From contig CAMJAJ010000112.1 in the NCBI GenBank assembly GCA_946403565.1, positions 1-5,547 of the forward strand: a DNA stretch of 5,547 nt, written 5' to 3'. The number at the start of each line of letters is the position of its first letter. Position 1 is the stretch's first letter. A program made the position numbers and the translations under genes. Shown one piece after another: positions 1-5,454 of this stretch. Source of the DNA: an uncultured Treponema sp. Its GTDB lineage: Bacteria; Spirochaetota; Spirochaetia; Treponematales; Treponemataceae. Under the pieces are notes generated by a model. The model was not told the origin of the DNA. It searched no databases and saw nothing but the letters and a program-made list of their open reading frames with translations.

Positions 1-39
1 GGGAAGCAGGACGAAAGGCCAGATTTTTTTCCTTTCCAT
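1..39 (-). CDS. Start of an unidentified gene, cut by the left edge
   Basis: An ATG at 39-37 opens a frame that stays open for all 13 codons to the window edge, reading MERKKIWPFVLLP. A short basic start followed by hydrophobic residues would suit a signal peptide or first membrane segment, but 13 residues cannot identify a family. The main support is position: a near-consensus promoter (-35 at 72-77, -10 at 49-54) ends exactly 9 nt before this ATG, so the transcript would have almost no leader. A GAAGGG stretch lies only 3 nt upstream of the ATG, too close for a normal Shine-Dalgarno site. Another start beyond the edge is possible. The gene follows the rfbG–acyltransferase unit on the same strand and may belong to the same glycan locus (inference). 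Confidence 0.4.
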   Translation of the reverse strand, partial: MERKKIWPFVLLP

Positions 40-48
40 AATCCCTTC

Positions 49-77
49 ATAATAGGCAAAACGCCTGCATTTGTCAA
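49..77 (-). promoter_or_regulatory. Sigma70-type promoter firing out of the left edge
   Basis: On the minus strand TTGACA (77-72) is a perfect -35 box, followed by a 17-bp spacer and TATTAT (54-49), one mismatch from the -10 consensus. It sits between the acyltransferase stop codon and the ATG at 39, so it would restart transcription for the next gene. The spacer holds a small inverted repeat, AGGC/GCCT (54-57 and 63-66), which might be an operator or be chance. Confidence 0.65.
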
Positions 78-105
78 TTGAAGCCCCGGATGCCGTGGCT
101 GGGCG

Positions 106-1302
106 TTACGGCAGGCGGCCTATCAGGCGCTGGATGGGGGCCTCGATGGCCAGGTGCCAGAGGGCCGCCGCTCCAAGGACGGCCGCCCCGGTTGCCAGCA
201 GGGTCAGCAGGACGAGGGGGGCGTAGTCCATCCGCTCCATGCCGCCGTATATCATGCGGCAGCTGACCAGGCCGAGCAGGGGGTAGTGCAGGACGTATAT
301 CCCGAATGAGACCGCTCCGAGCTGCTGGAGGGGCCTGCTGGCCAGGAGGGCCTTGAGGGGCGCGGAGGAGAGCACGAGGCAGAAGCTGGCGAATGCGCCC
401 GCAAGTCCCGCCCAGGTGCGTTCCCGCCCTCCGTCCAGGTAGTCGAATTCCTGTATGAAGTAGAGGTAGATGTCCAGCAGCAGGACCAGGAGGCAGGCGG
501 CCAGCACCAGGCCCTTGAGCAGGCCCTCCCGTCGGGGCGTCTTGACCTGTCGCTCTGCTTTGTCCGGTTGGGTCAGGCCGTCCGGCTGGTACCGGCGATA
601 CAGTTCGTAGCAGCCGGCGCCGAGGATGACGGCGAGGATCGTCGTGTCGATGCTTGCGCAGAGGGCGAGCGCCACGAGGGACAGCGGCCTGGCCGCCTTG
701 GCCAGCTTCCCGGACAGGCGGCCTTCCAGGAGGGAGAGGACGTAGCTCCGGAGGTATACGGCGATTCCCCCGATGAAGAGCTGCCCTATCATCCAGAGCG
801 GGTTGTCATAGGTCCAGAAGGCCCAGAAAGGCTTGGTAAGGAGGGAAAGGTAGTCCGTCCGGTAGGTGAACTGCCCGAGGATCCGCTTGTTCTCCAGCCT
901 TCCGGCCAGCGCGTCCCCGCAGGCAAAGAGGCCCAGGTCGTTCAGCAGCATGACCAGGGCTATGACGGTCATGATCGGAAGCTCGAACCTCAGGAAGCGC
1001 TTTATGCAGCTGCTGGCGAGGCCTTTCAGGCTGTGCACCCGCTTCCGTGCCGCTAGGAAGCCGCTTATGATGCAGAATGTCGATACGGCGAATGGGCCGG
1101 ATAGGGCGAGCCCGCCCAGCCGGTAGGCGGGGGAGTGCAGGGGGACTATGTCCTTCACGCAGAACGCGATGAAGTAATGGCCCAGGAACACCATGACGCA
1201 GGCAAGGCCCCGTATGCCGTCAAGGAAGGGGTAATATTCCTTCGTGCGTGTCTGCCTGCCGGCGGCCCTGCCGCCTTCCTGTCTGTCCGTGGCGGAAGCC
1301 AT
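106..1302 (-). CDS. Acyltransferase-3 family membrane protein (probable O-acyltransferase)
   Basis: The 398-residue product is a multi-pass inner-membrane protein of the acyltransferase-3 (OafA/NodX-like) family, whose members move acetyl or other acyl groups onto extracytoplasmic sugars. The family signature is near the N-terminus: LDGIRGLACVMVFLGHYF, with R31 and H42 in the R-x10-H arrangement. It is followed by an SGFLAARK segment (about 80-87) and a basic stretch KRFLRFELP, also typical. About ten hydrophobic segments follow, up to the basic C-terminus. The first 20 residues are a polar, basic extension. The ATG lies 2 nt after the rfbG stop codon with only a weak ribosome binding site, so translational coupling to rfbG is likely. 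Some members O-acetylate dideoxyhexoses such as abequose, which suits an rfbG neighbour, but the real substrate is not shown. No convincing terminator follows it. Confidence 0.88.
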   Translation of the reverse strand: MASATDRQEGGRAAGRQTRTKEYYPFLDGIRGLACVMVFLGHYFIAFCVKDIVPLHSPAYRLGGLALSGPFAVSTFCIISGFLAARKRVHSLKGLASSCIKRFLRFELPIMTVIALVMLLNDLGLFACGDALAGRLENKRILGQFTYRTDYLSLLTKPFWAFWTYDNPLWMIGQLFIGGIAVYLRSYVLSLLEGRLSGKLAKAARPLSLVALALCASIDTTILAVILGAGCYELYRRYQPDGLTQPDKAERQVKTPRREGLLKGLVLAACLLVLLLDIYLYFIQEFDYLDGGRERTWAGLAGAFASFCLVLSSAPLKALLASRPLQQLGAVSFGIYVLHYPLLGLVSCRMIYGGMERMDYAPLVLLTLLATGAAVLGAAALWHLAIEAPIQRLIGRLP

Positions 1303-1304
1303 TG

Positions 1305-2402
1305 CTAGTTTGCCCAGTCCAGGTCCTGCTTCTGGGCCTCAGCCGTATAGTAGGCGAGCTGCTCTTCGGTGAGCGCCGCCATGTCGGTGCCCCCGTCGTA
1401 GTATGCCTTGTACCATTTCGCCAGGAGCGAGATGCACTGGGAGTATTCCAGGGTGGAATGCCAGTGGAGCATGCTCTGCGCCTTGTCGCAGTTCACGCGC
1501 AGCAGGCCGGCCTCCTTGAAGGGGATGTTGCCGGTTATCTTGGAGGCCTTGCTCTTGTCCAGTCCCCATTCCTCGGCGAGGTCCTGGGTAAGCTCGAATA
1601 CGGTCGTCGGCTTCTCTCCGTTGGGGCCGAAGTTGAACGGCTCCCCGTCGGGGCACCTGCCGTCGGCAAGCTGCTGGCCGAGCGCGAGGTAGCCGCTGAG
1701 CGGCTCCAGCACATGCTGCCAGGGCCGGGTGGACTTCGGGCAGCGGATCTCGACGGTCTTGCCCTTGACGAACGCGTTCACGCAGTCAACGACGATGCGG
1801 TCCTTTGCCCAGTCGCCGCCGCCTATGACGTTTCCCGCGCGCCCTATGCCAAGCCGTATGTTGTCCATGTCCTTGATGAATGAGTTCCAGTAGCAGCGGA
1901 TGACCAGCTCCGCCGCTCCCTTGGAGCCGGAATAGACGTCCTTGCCGCCGAGCGCGTCGTTCTCGCGGTAGCCCCAGAGCCATTCCACGTTCTGGTAGAC
2001 CTTGTCGCTCGTAATCAGGATGCAGGTGCAGGGCCAGTCCGCCTGCCGGAGGGCCTCCATGACGGCCGCCGTCCCCATCACGTTGGCCCCGACCGTCTCG
2101 AACGGGGTCAGGTAGGAGGTGGAGACTATCGCCTGTGCCGCAAGATGGAATATGAAGTCCGGCCTGACCTCCTTTATATAGCCGCAGAGTTTGTCCTTGT
2201 CCTGGATGTCGCCGAAGACGTTGTGGATCCGCTTGTCCAGACCGCAGACGTAGAACATGGCGGGGTCGGTGGGAACGTCAAGCGAATAGCCGTATACGTC
2301 CGCGCCGAGCGAAAGGAGCCATGCGGTAAGCCACGCTCCCTTGAAACCGGTGTTTCCTGTCACCAGGACTTTCTTTCCATTATATATGCCGTTGAATGCC
2401 AT
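1305..2402 (-). CDS. rfbG: CDP-glucose 4,6-dehydratase
   Basis: The 365-residue product is an NAD-dependent short-chain dehydrogenase/reductase of the extended type. It converts CDP-glucose to CDP-4-keto-6-deoxyglucose, the entry to 3,6-dideoxyhexoses and related sugars of surface polysaccharides. The Rossmann motif is VTGNTGFKG (14-22), with the TGFKG form typical of RfbG. The catalytic set is TSDKVY (131-136) and YSGSK, Y157 and K161. GRAGNVIGGGDW (187-198) and RPWQH (226-230) are further RfbG hallmarks that separate it from GDP-mannose or dTDP-glucose dehydratases. The frame stays open to an upstream ATG at 2480, but the ATG at 2402 is preferred: AAGGAG sits 10 nt before it, the protein then starts right at the fold, and the length fits the family. 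A promoter lies at 2510-2538. The usual partners rfbF and rfbH are not in this window. Confidence 0.93.
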   Translation of the reverse strand: MAFNGIYNGKKVLVTGNTGFKGAWLTAWLLSLGADVYGYSLDVPTDPAMFYVCGLDKRIHNVFGDIQDKDKLCGYIKEVRPDFIFHLAAQAIVSTSYLTPFETVGANVMGTAAVMEALRQADWPCTCILITSDKVYQNVEWLWGYRENDALGGKDVYSGSKGAAELVIRCYWNSFIKDMDNIRLGIGRAGNVIGGGDWAKDRIVVDCVNAFVKGKTVEIRCPKSTRPWQHVLEPLSGYLALGQQLADGRCPDGEPFNFGPNGEKPTTVFELTQDLAEEWGLDKSKASKITGNIPFKEAGLLRVNCDKAQSMLHWHSTLEYSQCISLLAKWYKAYYDGGTDMAALTEEQLAYYTAEAQKQDLDWAN

Positions 2403-2509
2403 ACTATGCTCGCTCCTTGGTCTGATGAGGCGGCCTCGAAAGGGGATTCCCGTGCGGAGGCCCTGTGATGCCAGCTGCATGGGTACCCGACTTTTGCAAC
2501 TGTTTTATC

Positions 2510-2538
2510 AGTCTAGCATAAAGGCCGGAAGTGTGCAA
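2510..2538 (-). promoter_or_regulatory. Probable promoter of the rfbG–acyltransferase unit
   Basis: On the minus strand TTGCAC (2538-2533) is separated by 17 bp from TAGACT (2515-2510). The -10 box is preceded by TGC, an extended -10 element that can compensate for its two mismatches. The start site would be near 2503, giving a leader of about 100 nt before the ATG at 2402. A perfect 10-bp palindrome, GCAAGCTTGC (2535-2544), overlaps the -35 box and could be an operator. Confidence 0.5.
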
Positions 2539-2552
2539 GCTTGCCGGAAGGG

Positions 2553-2581
2553 TTCCCTTTTTTTCGTTTTAGGCATATACT
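2553..2581 (+). promoter_or_regulatory. Probable promoter of the MATE gene, giving a nearly leaderless transcript
   Basis: TATACT at 2576-2581 matches five of six -10 positions. A weak -35 candidate, TTCCCT (2553-2558), lies 17 bp upstream, and the spacer is T-rich. Only 9 nt separate the -10 box from the ATG at 2591, so transcription would begin 2-3 nt before the start codon. The region diverges from the rfbG promoter. Confidence 0.45.
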
Positions 2582-2590
2582 GTCGCTCCT

Positions 2591-3970
2591 ATGAAACGCA
2601 AGGATCTGTTTGGTTCAGCAAGCTTTTATAAATCCACCCTCGCCATAGCCGTGCCGATCATGCTGCAGCAGCTCATACAGAACATGGTGTCGCTGATCGA
2701 CAACTTCATGGTCTCGGGGCTTGGTGACATCTCCATGTCCGGCGTGAACGTCGTCGGGCAGATGCTCTTCATCTTCATGGTCTACCTCAACACGATCTGC
2801 ATGTCCGGCGGCATATTCATGACGCAGTTTTTCGGGGCAAAGGATCCTGAGGGCATGAAGCAGGCCTTCCGGTTCAAGCTCGTCATGGGCATGCTGGCCT
2901 TCATTCCCTATACCCTTGTCTGCATCATCTTTCCCCGGCAGGTCCTGTCGCTGATGCTGATTGGAAACACGGACTCGGAGCTGATTCTGGACGAAGCCGT
3001 ACGCTACATCCGTATCATGTTCTTCATGGGGCTGCCGATGACCTTCTCAATGTGCATCGCCAGTTCCCTCCGTGACCTGGGCAAGGTGAAGGCCCCCCTG
3101 TACGTGACTGTCGCCGCGACCTTCACGAATACGCTGTTCAACTTCTTCCTGATTTACGGGAACTGCGGCTTTCCCAGGCTGGGGGTAAAGGGGGCGGCAA
3201 TCGCGACCGTCATAGCCCGGACGCTGGAGCTTGCCATATTCATCGTGGTGTACGTCCGCATGAAGCCGGACTTCATGGTGGGCCTTGCGGATTTCTTCAA
3301 GATAAATGGGAAGCTGTTCAAGGAGATACTCAAGAAGGGTGCGCTCATGCTTTTCTGCGAGATGGTGTGGGTCCTATCCGAGACACTCACGACCGCGCTC
3401 TACAACGGCAGGGGCGGTGCGGACGTCGTTTCCGGCATGGCCTCCAGCTTTGCGATTGCGAACCTCTACTTCGTCGCGTTCGGCGGAATCTATTCTTCGA
3501 CGGGCGTGATCATCGGAAAGACGCTCGGAGAGGGCGACCTGGAGAAGGCCCGCAGACAGAAGACCTGGCTCCTCTCCGGTGCGGCCGTGTTCGGAGTCGC
3601 CATGCTCGGATTCGGTCTTGCGACCACTTTCCTCGTGCCGCTTGTGTTCGGACGGCTCAGTGACAGCGCAATCGCGATATGCCGGAATATGGTCACCATG
3701 ATGTCCTTCTTTATGCCGGTCTGGGTATACATGAACGCACAGCATGCCGTCGCGCGGGCTGGCGGGGATACGGCGATGGGCGCATATACGGATGCTGGGC
3801 TTACGATTCTCGTGATGATTCCTATGCTCTTCCTCCTGGCCTTCCTGACGAAGGTCGGGCCGGTGGAACTGTACCTCTGTGTCAAGTTCCTTGACATCGT
3901 GAAGGTCGTGATTTTCCATATATGGCTTAAGAAGGAGCGATGGCTCAAGAACCTTACGGTGGAGAAATAG
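2591..3970 (+). CDS. MATE-family multidrug/cation efflux transporter
   Basis: The 459-residue product is an integral inner-membrane protein with about twelve hydrophobic segments in two halves, as expected for MATE antiporters, which export drugs or metabolites in exchange for Na+ or H+. The first helix carries VPIMLQQLIQNMVSLIDNFMV (21-41), close to the usual MATE opening with its proline and the Asp-Asn pair. GVKGAAIATVIART (198-211) ends the first half, and GKTLGEGDLEKA (309-320) and RAGGDT (389-394) mark the second. Length is normal and nothing looks broken. The ATG at 2591 is the first possible start, since a TAG lies in frame at 2570 with no start codon between. It has no Shine-Dalgarno site; the bases just before it, GCTCCT, are the reverse of one. 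The real substrate cannot be read from sequence. The small ORF at 3980 follows after 9 nt. Confidence 0.93.
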   Translation: MKRKDLFGSASFYKSTLAIAVPIMLQQLIQNMVSLIDNFMVSGLGDISMSGVNVVGQMLFIFMVYLNTICMSGGIFMTQFFGAKDPEGMKQAFRFKLVMGMLAFIPYTLVCIIFPRQVLSLMLIGNTDSELILDEAVRYIRIMFFMGLPMTFSMCIASSLRDLGKVKAPLYVTVAATFTNTLFNFFLIYGNCGFPRLGVKGAAIATVIARTLELAIFIVVYVRMKPDFMVGLADFFKINGKLFKEILKKGALMLFCEMVWVLSETLTTALYNGRGGADVVSGMASSFAIANLYFVAFGGIYSSTGVIIGKTLGEGDLEKARRQKTWLLSGAAVFGVAMLGFGLATTFLVPLVFGRLSDSAIAICRNMVTMMSFFMPVWVYMNAQHAVARAGGDTAMGAYTDAGLTILVMIPMLFLLAFLTKVGPVELYLCVKFLDIVKVVIFHIWLKKERWLKNLTVEK

Positions 3971-3979
3971 GAGGAGGCG

Positions 3980-4132
3980 ATGGCCTCGAGCAAAGAGTAT
4001 GCTCCGCATGAGCTGCCCTACGAGGGCGCAAAGGAGATGCTGCTCGTGGAGGACGTGGATGACAGGGAGTTCCTCTGCCGCCTGCTTGCTGCGATGGTCG
4101 ATGAGCTGCCGGCGGTGAAAAAGAAAAAATAG
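3980..4132 (+). CDS. Small protein of unknown function, 50 residues
   Basis: This short frame starts MASSKEYAPHELPYEGAK and ends AAMVDELPAVKKKK before a TAG at 4130. It has an exceptionally strong ribosome binding site, AGGAGGAGG at 3969-3977, which overlaps the stop codon of the MATE gene, so the two are almost certainly co-transcribed and may be translationally coupled. The product is acidic in the middle (EDVDDRE, 25-30 region), then has a short helical, leucine-rich stretch FLCRLLAAMVDEL (31-43), and finishes with four lysines. There is no clear membrane segment, signal peptide or metal motif. I do not recognise the family. The strong start site and codon use like that of its neighbours argue for a real gene; function may relate to the transporter (inference from position only). 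Confidence 0.65.
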   Translation: MASSKEYAPHELPYEGAKEMLLVEDVDDREFLCRLLAAMVDELPAVKKKK

Positions 4133-4267
4133 CGCGGCGCGTGTTCCTGGCCGGTGGGTCGGACTTTTTGAGGCGACCCCTGCACTCTACAGAGCGTAGG
4201 TTGCATTCTGACGTCCACTGCTGTATCGTTGTGACATGCCGCCGACAGAAGCGGCAAGGAGAACAAT
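4133..4267. other. Intergenic region with small stem-loops before the HTH gene
   Basis: No gene is visible here. GGGTCG (4156-4161) and CGACCC (4174-4179) can pair around a 12-nt loop; no T-run follows, so it is a poor intrinsic terminator. CTAC/GTAG (4187-4190, 4196-4199) is a smaller inverted repeat. A weak promoter candidate, TTGCAT (4201-4206) with TATCGT (4224-4229) at 17 bp spacing, may serve the HTH gene. These inverted repeats are also possible binding sites for that regulator. Confidence 0.35.
4237..4261 (+). promoter_or_regulatory. Hairpin abutting the Shine-Dalgarno site of the HTH gene
   Basis: TGCCGC (4237-4242) pairs with GCGGCA (4251-4256) around an 8-nt loop. The right arm runs into AAGGAG (4256-4261), the ribosome binding site 6 nt before the ATG at 4268. 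The site settles the start of the HTH gene, and the hairpin could tune its translation. Confidence 0.4.
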
Positions 4268-4858
4268 ATGGCAAACCAATACATTACCGGCGCAATGATC
4301 AAGCGCTTGCGTGAGGAAAAGAACTTGACCCAGGCCGAACTTGCCGAACGGGTCAACGTCACCGACAAGGCCATCTCCAAGTGGGAGACGGGACGCGGCT
4401 ACCCGGACATTTCCCTCGTGGAGCCGTTGGCCAAGGCCTTGGGCGTTTCGGTGATTGAACTGCTTTCCGGAGAGAACGTCGTGAATACGAACAGGGCGTC
4501 GAACATGCTCCGCGTGCAGTTTTATCTGTGCCCGATCTGCGGCAACGTGATACAGAGTGCGGGCGAGGCCGTGGTGAGCTGCTGCGGAATCACGCTTCCT
4601 GCGTTGGAGTCAGAAGGTCCTGACGAGGAGCATGCGGTGCGCATTGAGCGCGTGGAGGACGAGCTGTATGTGTCGGTCCAGCACGAAATGAGCAAGCGGC
4701 ATTACATCTCGTTCATCGCGGCGGTGCGCGCTGACGGCGTTGAAATTAAGAAGCTGTATCCTGAGCAGGGGGCGGAAGCCCGTTTCAAGATAAGCGGGAC
4801 AAAGTACCTGTATTGCTGTTGCAACCAGCACGGTCTGTTCAGGATGCAGGTCGTGTAG
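4268..4858 (+). CDS. HTH (XRE) regulator fused to a desulfoferrodoxin/superoxide reductase-like domain
   Basis: The 196-residue product has two parts. Residues 8-67 are a Cro/C1-type helix-turn-helix (IKRLREEKNLTQAELAERV, then KAISKWETGRGYPD), which binds DNA. Residues 85-196 align with two-iron superoxide reductase. C88, C91, C105 and C106 match the rubredoxin-like Fe(Cys)4 centre I. H122 (EEHAV), H139 (QHEM), H145 (RHYI), C185 and H188 (CNQHG) match all five ligands of the catalytic Fe centre II. The catalytic lysine that precedes the first histidine in the enzyme (EKH) is a glutamate here, E121. HTH–desulfoferrodoxin fusions are a known architecture. Retained iron sites with loss of the lysine fit an iron- or superoxide-sensing repressor better than an efficient enzyme (inference). 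The ribosome binding site is AAGGAG at 4256-4261, and a long hairpin follows the stop. Targets may include its own promoter or the MATE unit upstream. Confidence 0.9.
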   Translation: MANQYITGAMIKRLREEKNLTQAELAERVNVTDKAISKWETGRGYPDISLVEPLAKALGVSVIELLSGENVVNTNRASNMLRVQFYLCPICGNVIQSAGEAVVSCCGITLPALESEGPDEEHAVRIERVEDELYVSVQHEMSKRHYISFIAAVRADGVEIKKLYPEQGAEARFKISGTKYLYCCCNQHGLFRMQVV

Positions 4859-4864
4859 GAAGTG

Positions 4865-4910
4865 CCTCTAAAAATTGCGCTACGCGCGGTTTTTAGAGGT
4901 TCCATTTTTC
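4865..4910 (+). terminator. Long hairpin, probable terminator of the HTH gene
   Basis: Starting 6 nt after the HTH stop codon, CCTCTAAAAA (4865-4874) pairs perfectly with TTTTTAGAGG (4890-4899). The pairing continues inward through two G-U pairs and four G-C pairs to a 3-nt loop (4881-4883), giving a 16-bp stem. A T-run (4905-4909) follows after five bases. The A-run/T-run arms let it act on either strand. It lies directly before the ribosome binding site of the GNAT gene. Confidence 0.7.
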
Positions 4911-4926
4911 TGAGGAGATATCGAGT

Positions 4927-5454
4927 ATGACGCTTGAAACTGAACGGCTTGTTTTCCGCCATTGGGAAGAATCCGATGCGGAGGACCTGTATGAATGTGC
5001 GAAGGACCCAGCCGTCGGTCCGATTGCCGGATGGCCGCCCCACGGAAGCGTCCAGGAAAGCCTTGACGTGATACGGAACGTCCTGTGCGGGAAGGAATGT
5101 TACGCGCTGTGCCGGAAAAGTGACCGCCGGGCTATCGGCGCGATTGAGCTGAAGCTGAACGGACATACCGACCTGACCGACCGGGACGATGAATGTGAGC
5201 TGGGATACTGGCTGGGGAAGCCCTTCTGGGGGCAGGGCTTTATGACCGAGGCCGTGAAGGAGATGGTCCGTCACGCCTTTGAGGATTGCGGCATGAACAA
5301 AATCTGGGCGGGCTATTACGAAGGCAACGAACGGTCCCGCCGCGTGCAGGAAAAATGCGGCTTCGTCTTCCAGTGGAAATCCGAGGACGTGGATGTGCCG
5401 CTGATGCATGAAAAGCGGACCGGCTATGTGAACTGTTTAAAGCGGCAACTTTAA
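4927..5454 (+). CDS. GNAT-family N-acetyltransferase, RimJ/RimL type
   Basis: The 175-residue product belongs to the GNAT superfamily, which transfers acetyl from acetyl-CoA to an amine on a protein, antibiotic or small metabolite. The opening LETERLVFRHWEESDAEDLY (3-22) and GPIAGWPPH (31-39) are typical of RimJ/RimL-like members. Motif A, which binds acetyl-CoA, is GYWLGKPFWGQGFMTEAV (93-110) with the Q-x-x-G-x-G/A type loop in the form WGQGFMTEA. NKIWAGYYEGNERSRRVQEK (124-143) followed by CGF is the conserved motif B region. The start is set by GAGGAG at 4912-4917, 9 nt before the ATG. No separate promoter is evident after the upstream hairpin, so it may depend on read-through from the HTH gene. 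The last codons, AAG CGG CAA CTT TAA, lie in the first unit of the tandem repeat, so the C-terminal tail KRQL comes from the repeat and not from the family consensus. The substrate is unknown. Confidence 0.9.
   Translation: MTLETERLVFRHWEESDAEDLYECAKDPAVGPIAGWPPHGSVQESLDVIRNVLCGKECYALCRKSDRRAIGAIELKLNGHTDLTDRDDECELGYWLGKPFWGQGFMTEAVKEMVRHAFEDCGMNKIWAGYYEGNERSRRVQEKCGFVFQWKSEDVDVPLMHEKRTGYVNCLKRQL

Noticed and set aside
568..1056. Plus-strand open frame opposite the acyltransferase
   Set aside because: It is a GC-rich antisense shadow with no recognisable domain, and the minus-strand frame has a clear family signature.
1248..1883. Plus-strand open frame spanning the end of rfbG and the start of the acyltransferase
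   Set aside because: It crosses two well-supported minus-strand genes and has low-complexity shadow composition without any motif.
2403..2480. A 26-residue N-terminal extension of rfbG from an ATG at 2480
   Set aside because: It has no ribosome binding site, does not resemble RfbG N-termini, and the internal ATG at 2402 has AAGGAG 10 nt upstream and gives the usual family length.
2545..2564. Small GGAA/TTCC hairpin with a following T-run as a terminator in the divergent gap
   Set aside because: No gene converges on this site from the left on the plus strand; the T-run more likely belongs to the MATE promoter region.
3374..4009. Minus-strand open frame opposite the MATE gene
   Set aside because: It is charged, His/Arg-rich shadow translation with no domain, lying over a clear transporter gene.
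4156..4179. Intrinsic terminator after the 50-residue ORF
   Set aside because: The 6-bp stem has a 12-nt loop and its T-run lies in the loop and not after the stem, so it is kept only as a possible structure or operator.
4702..5409. Minus-strand open frame spanning the HTH and acetyltransferase genes
   Set aside because: It covers two well-supported genes and the terminator hairpin between them and contains no recognisable motif.
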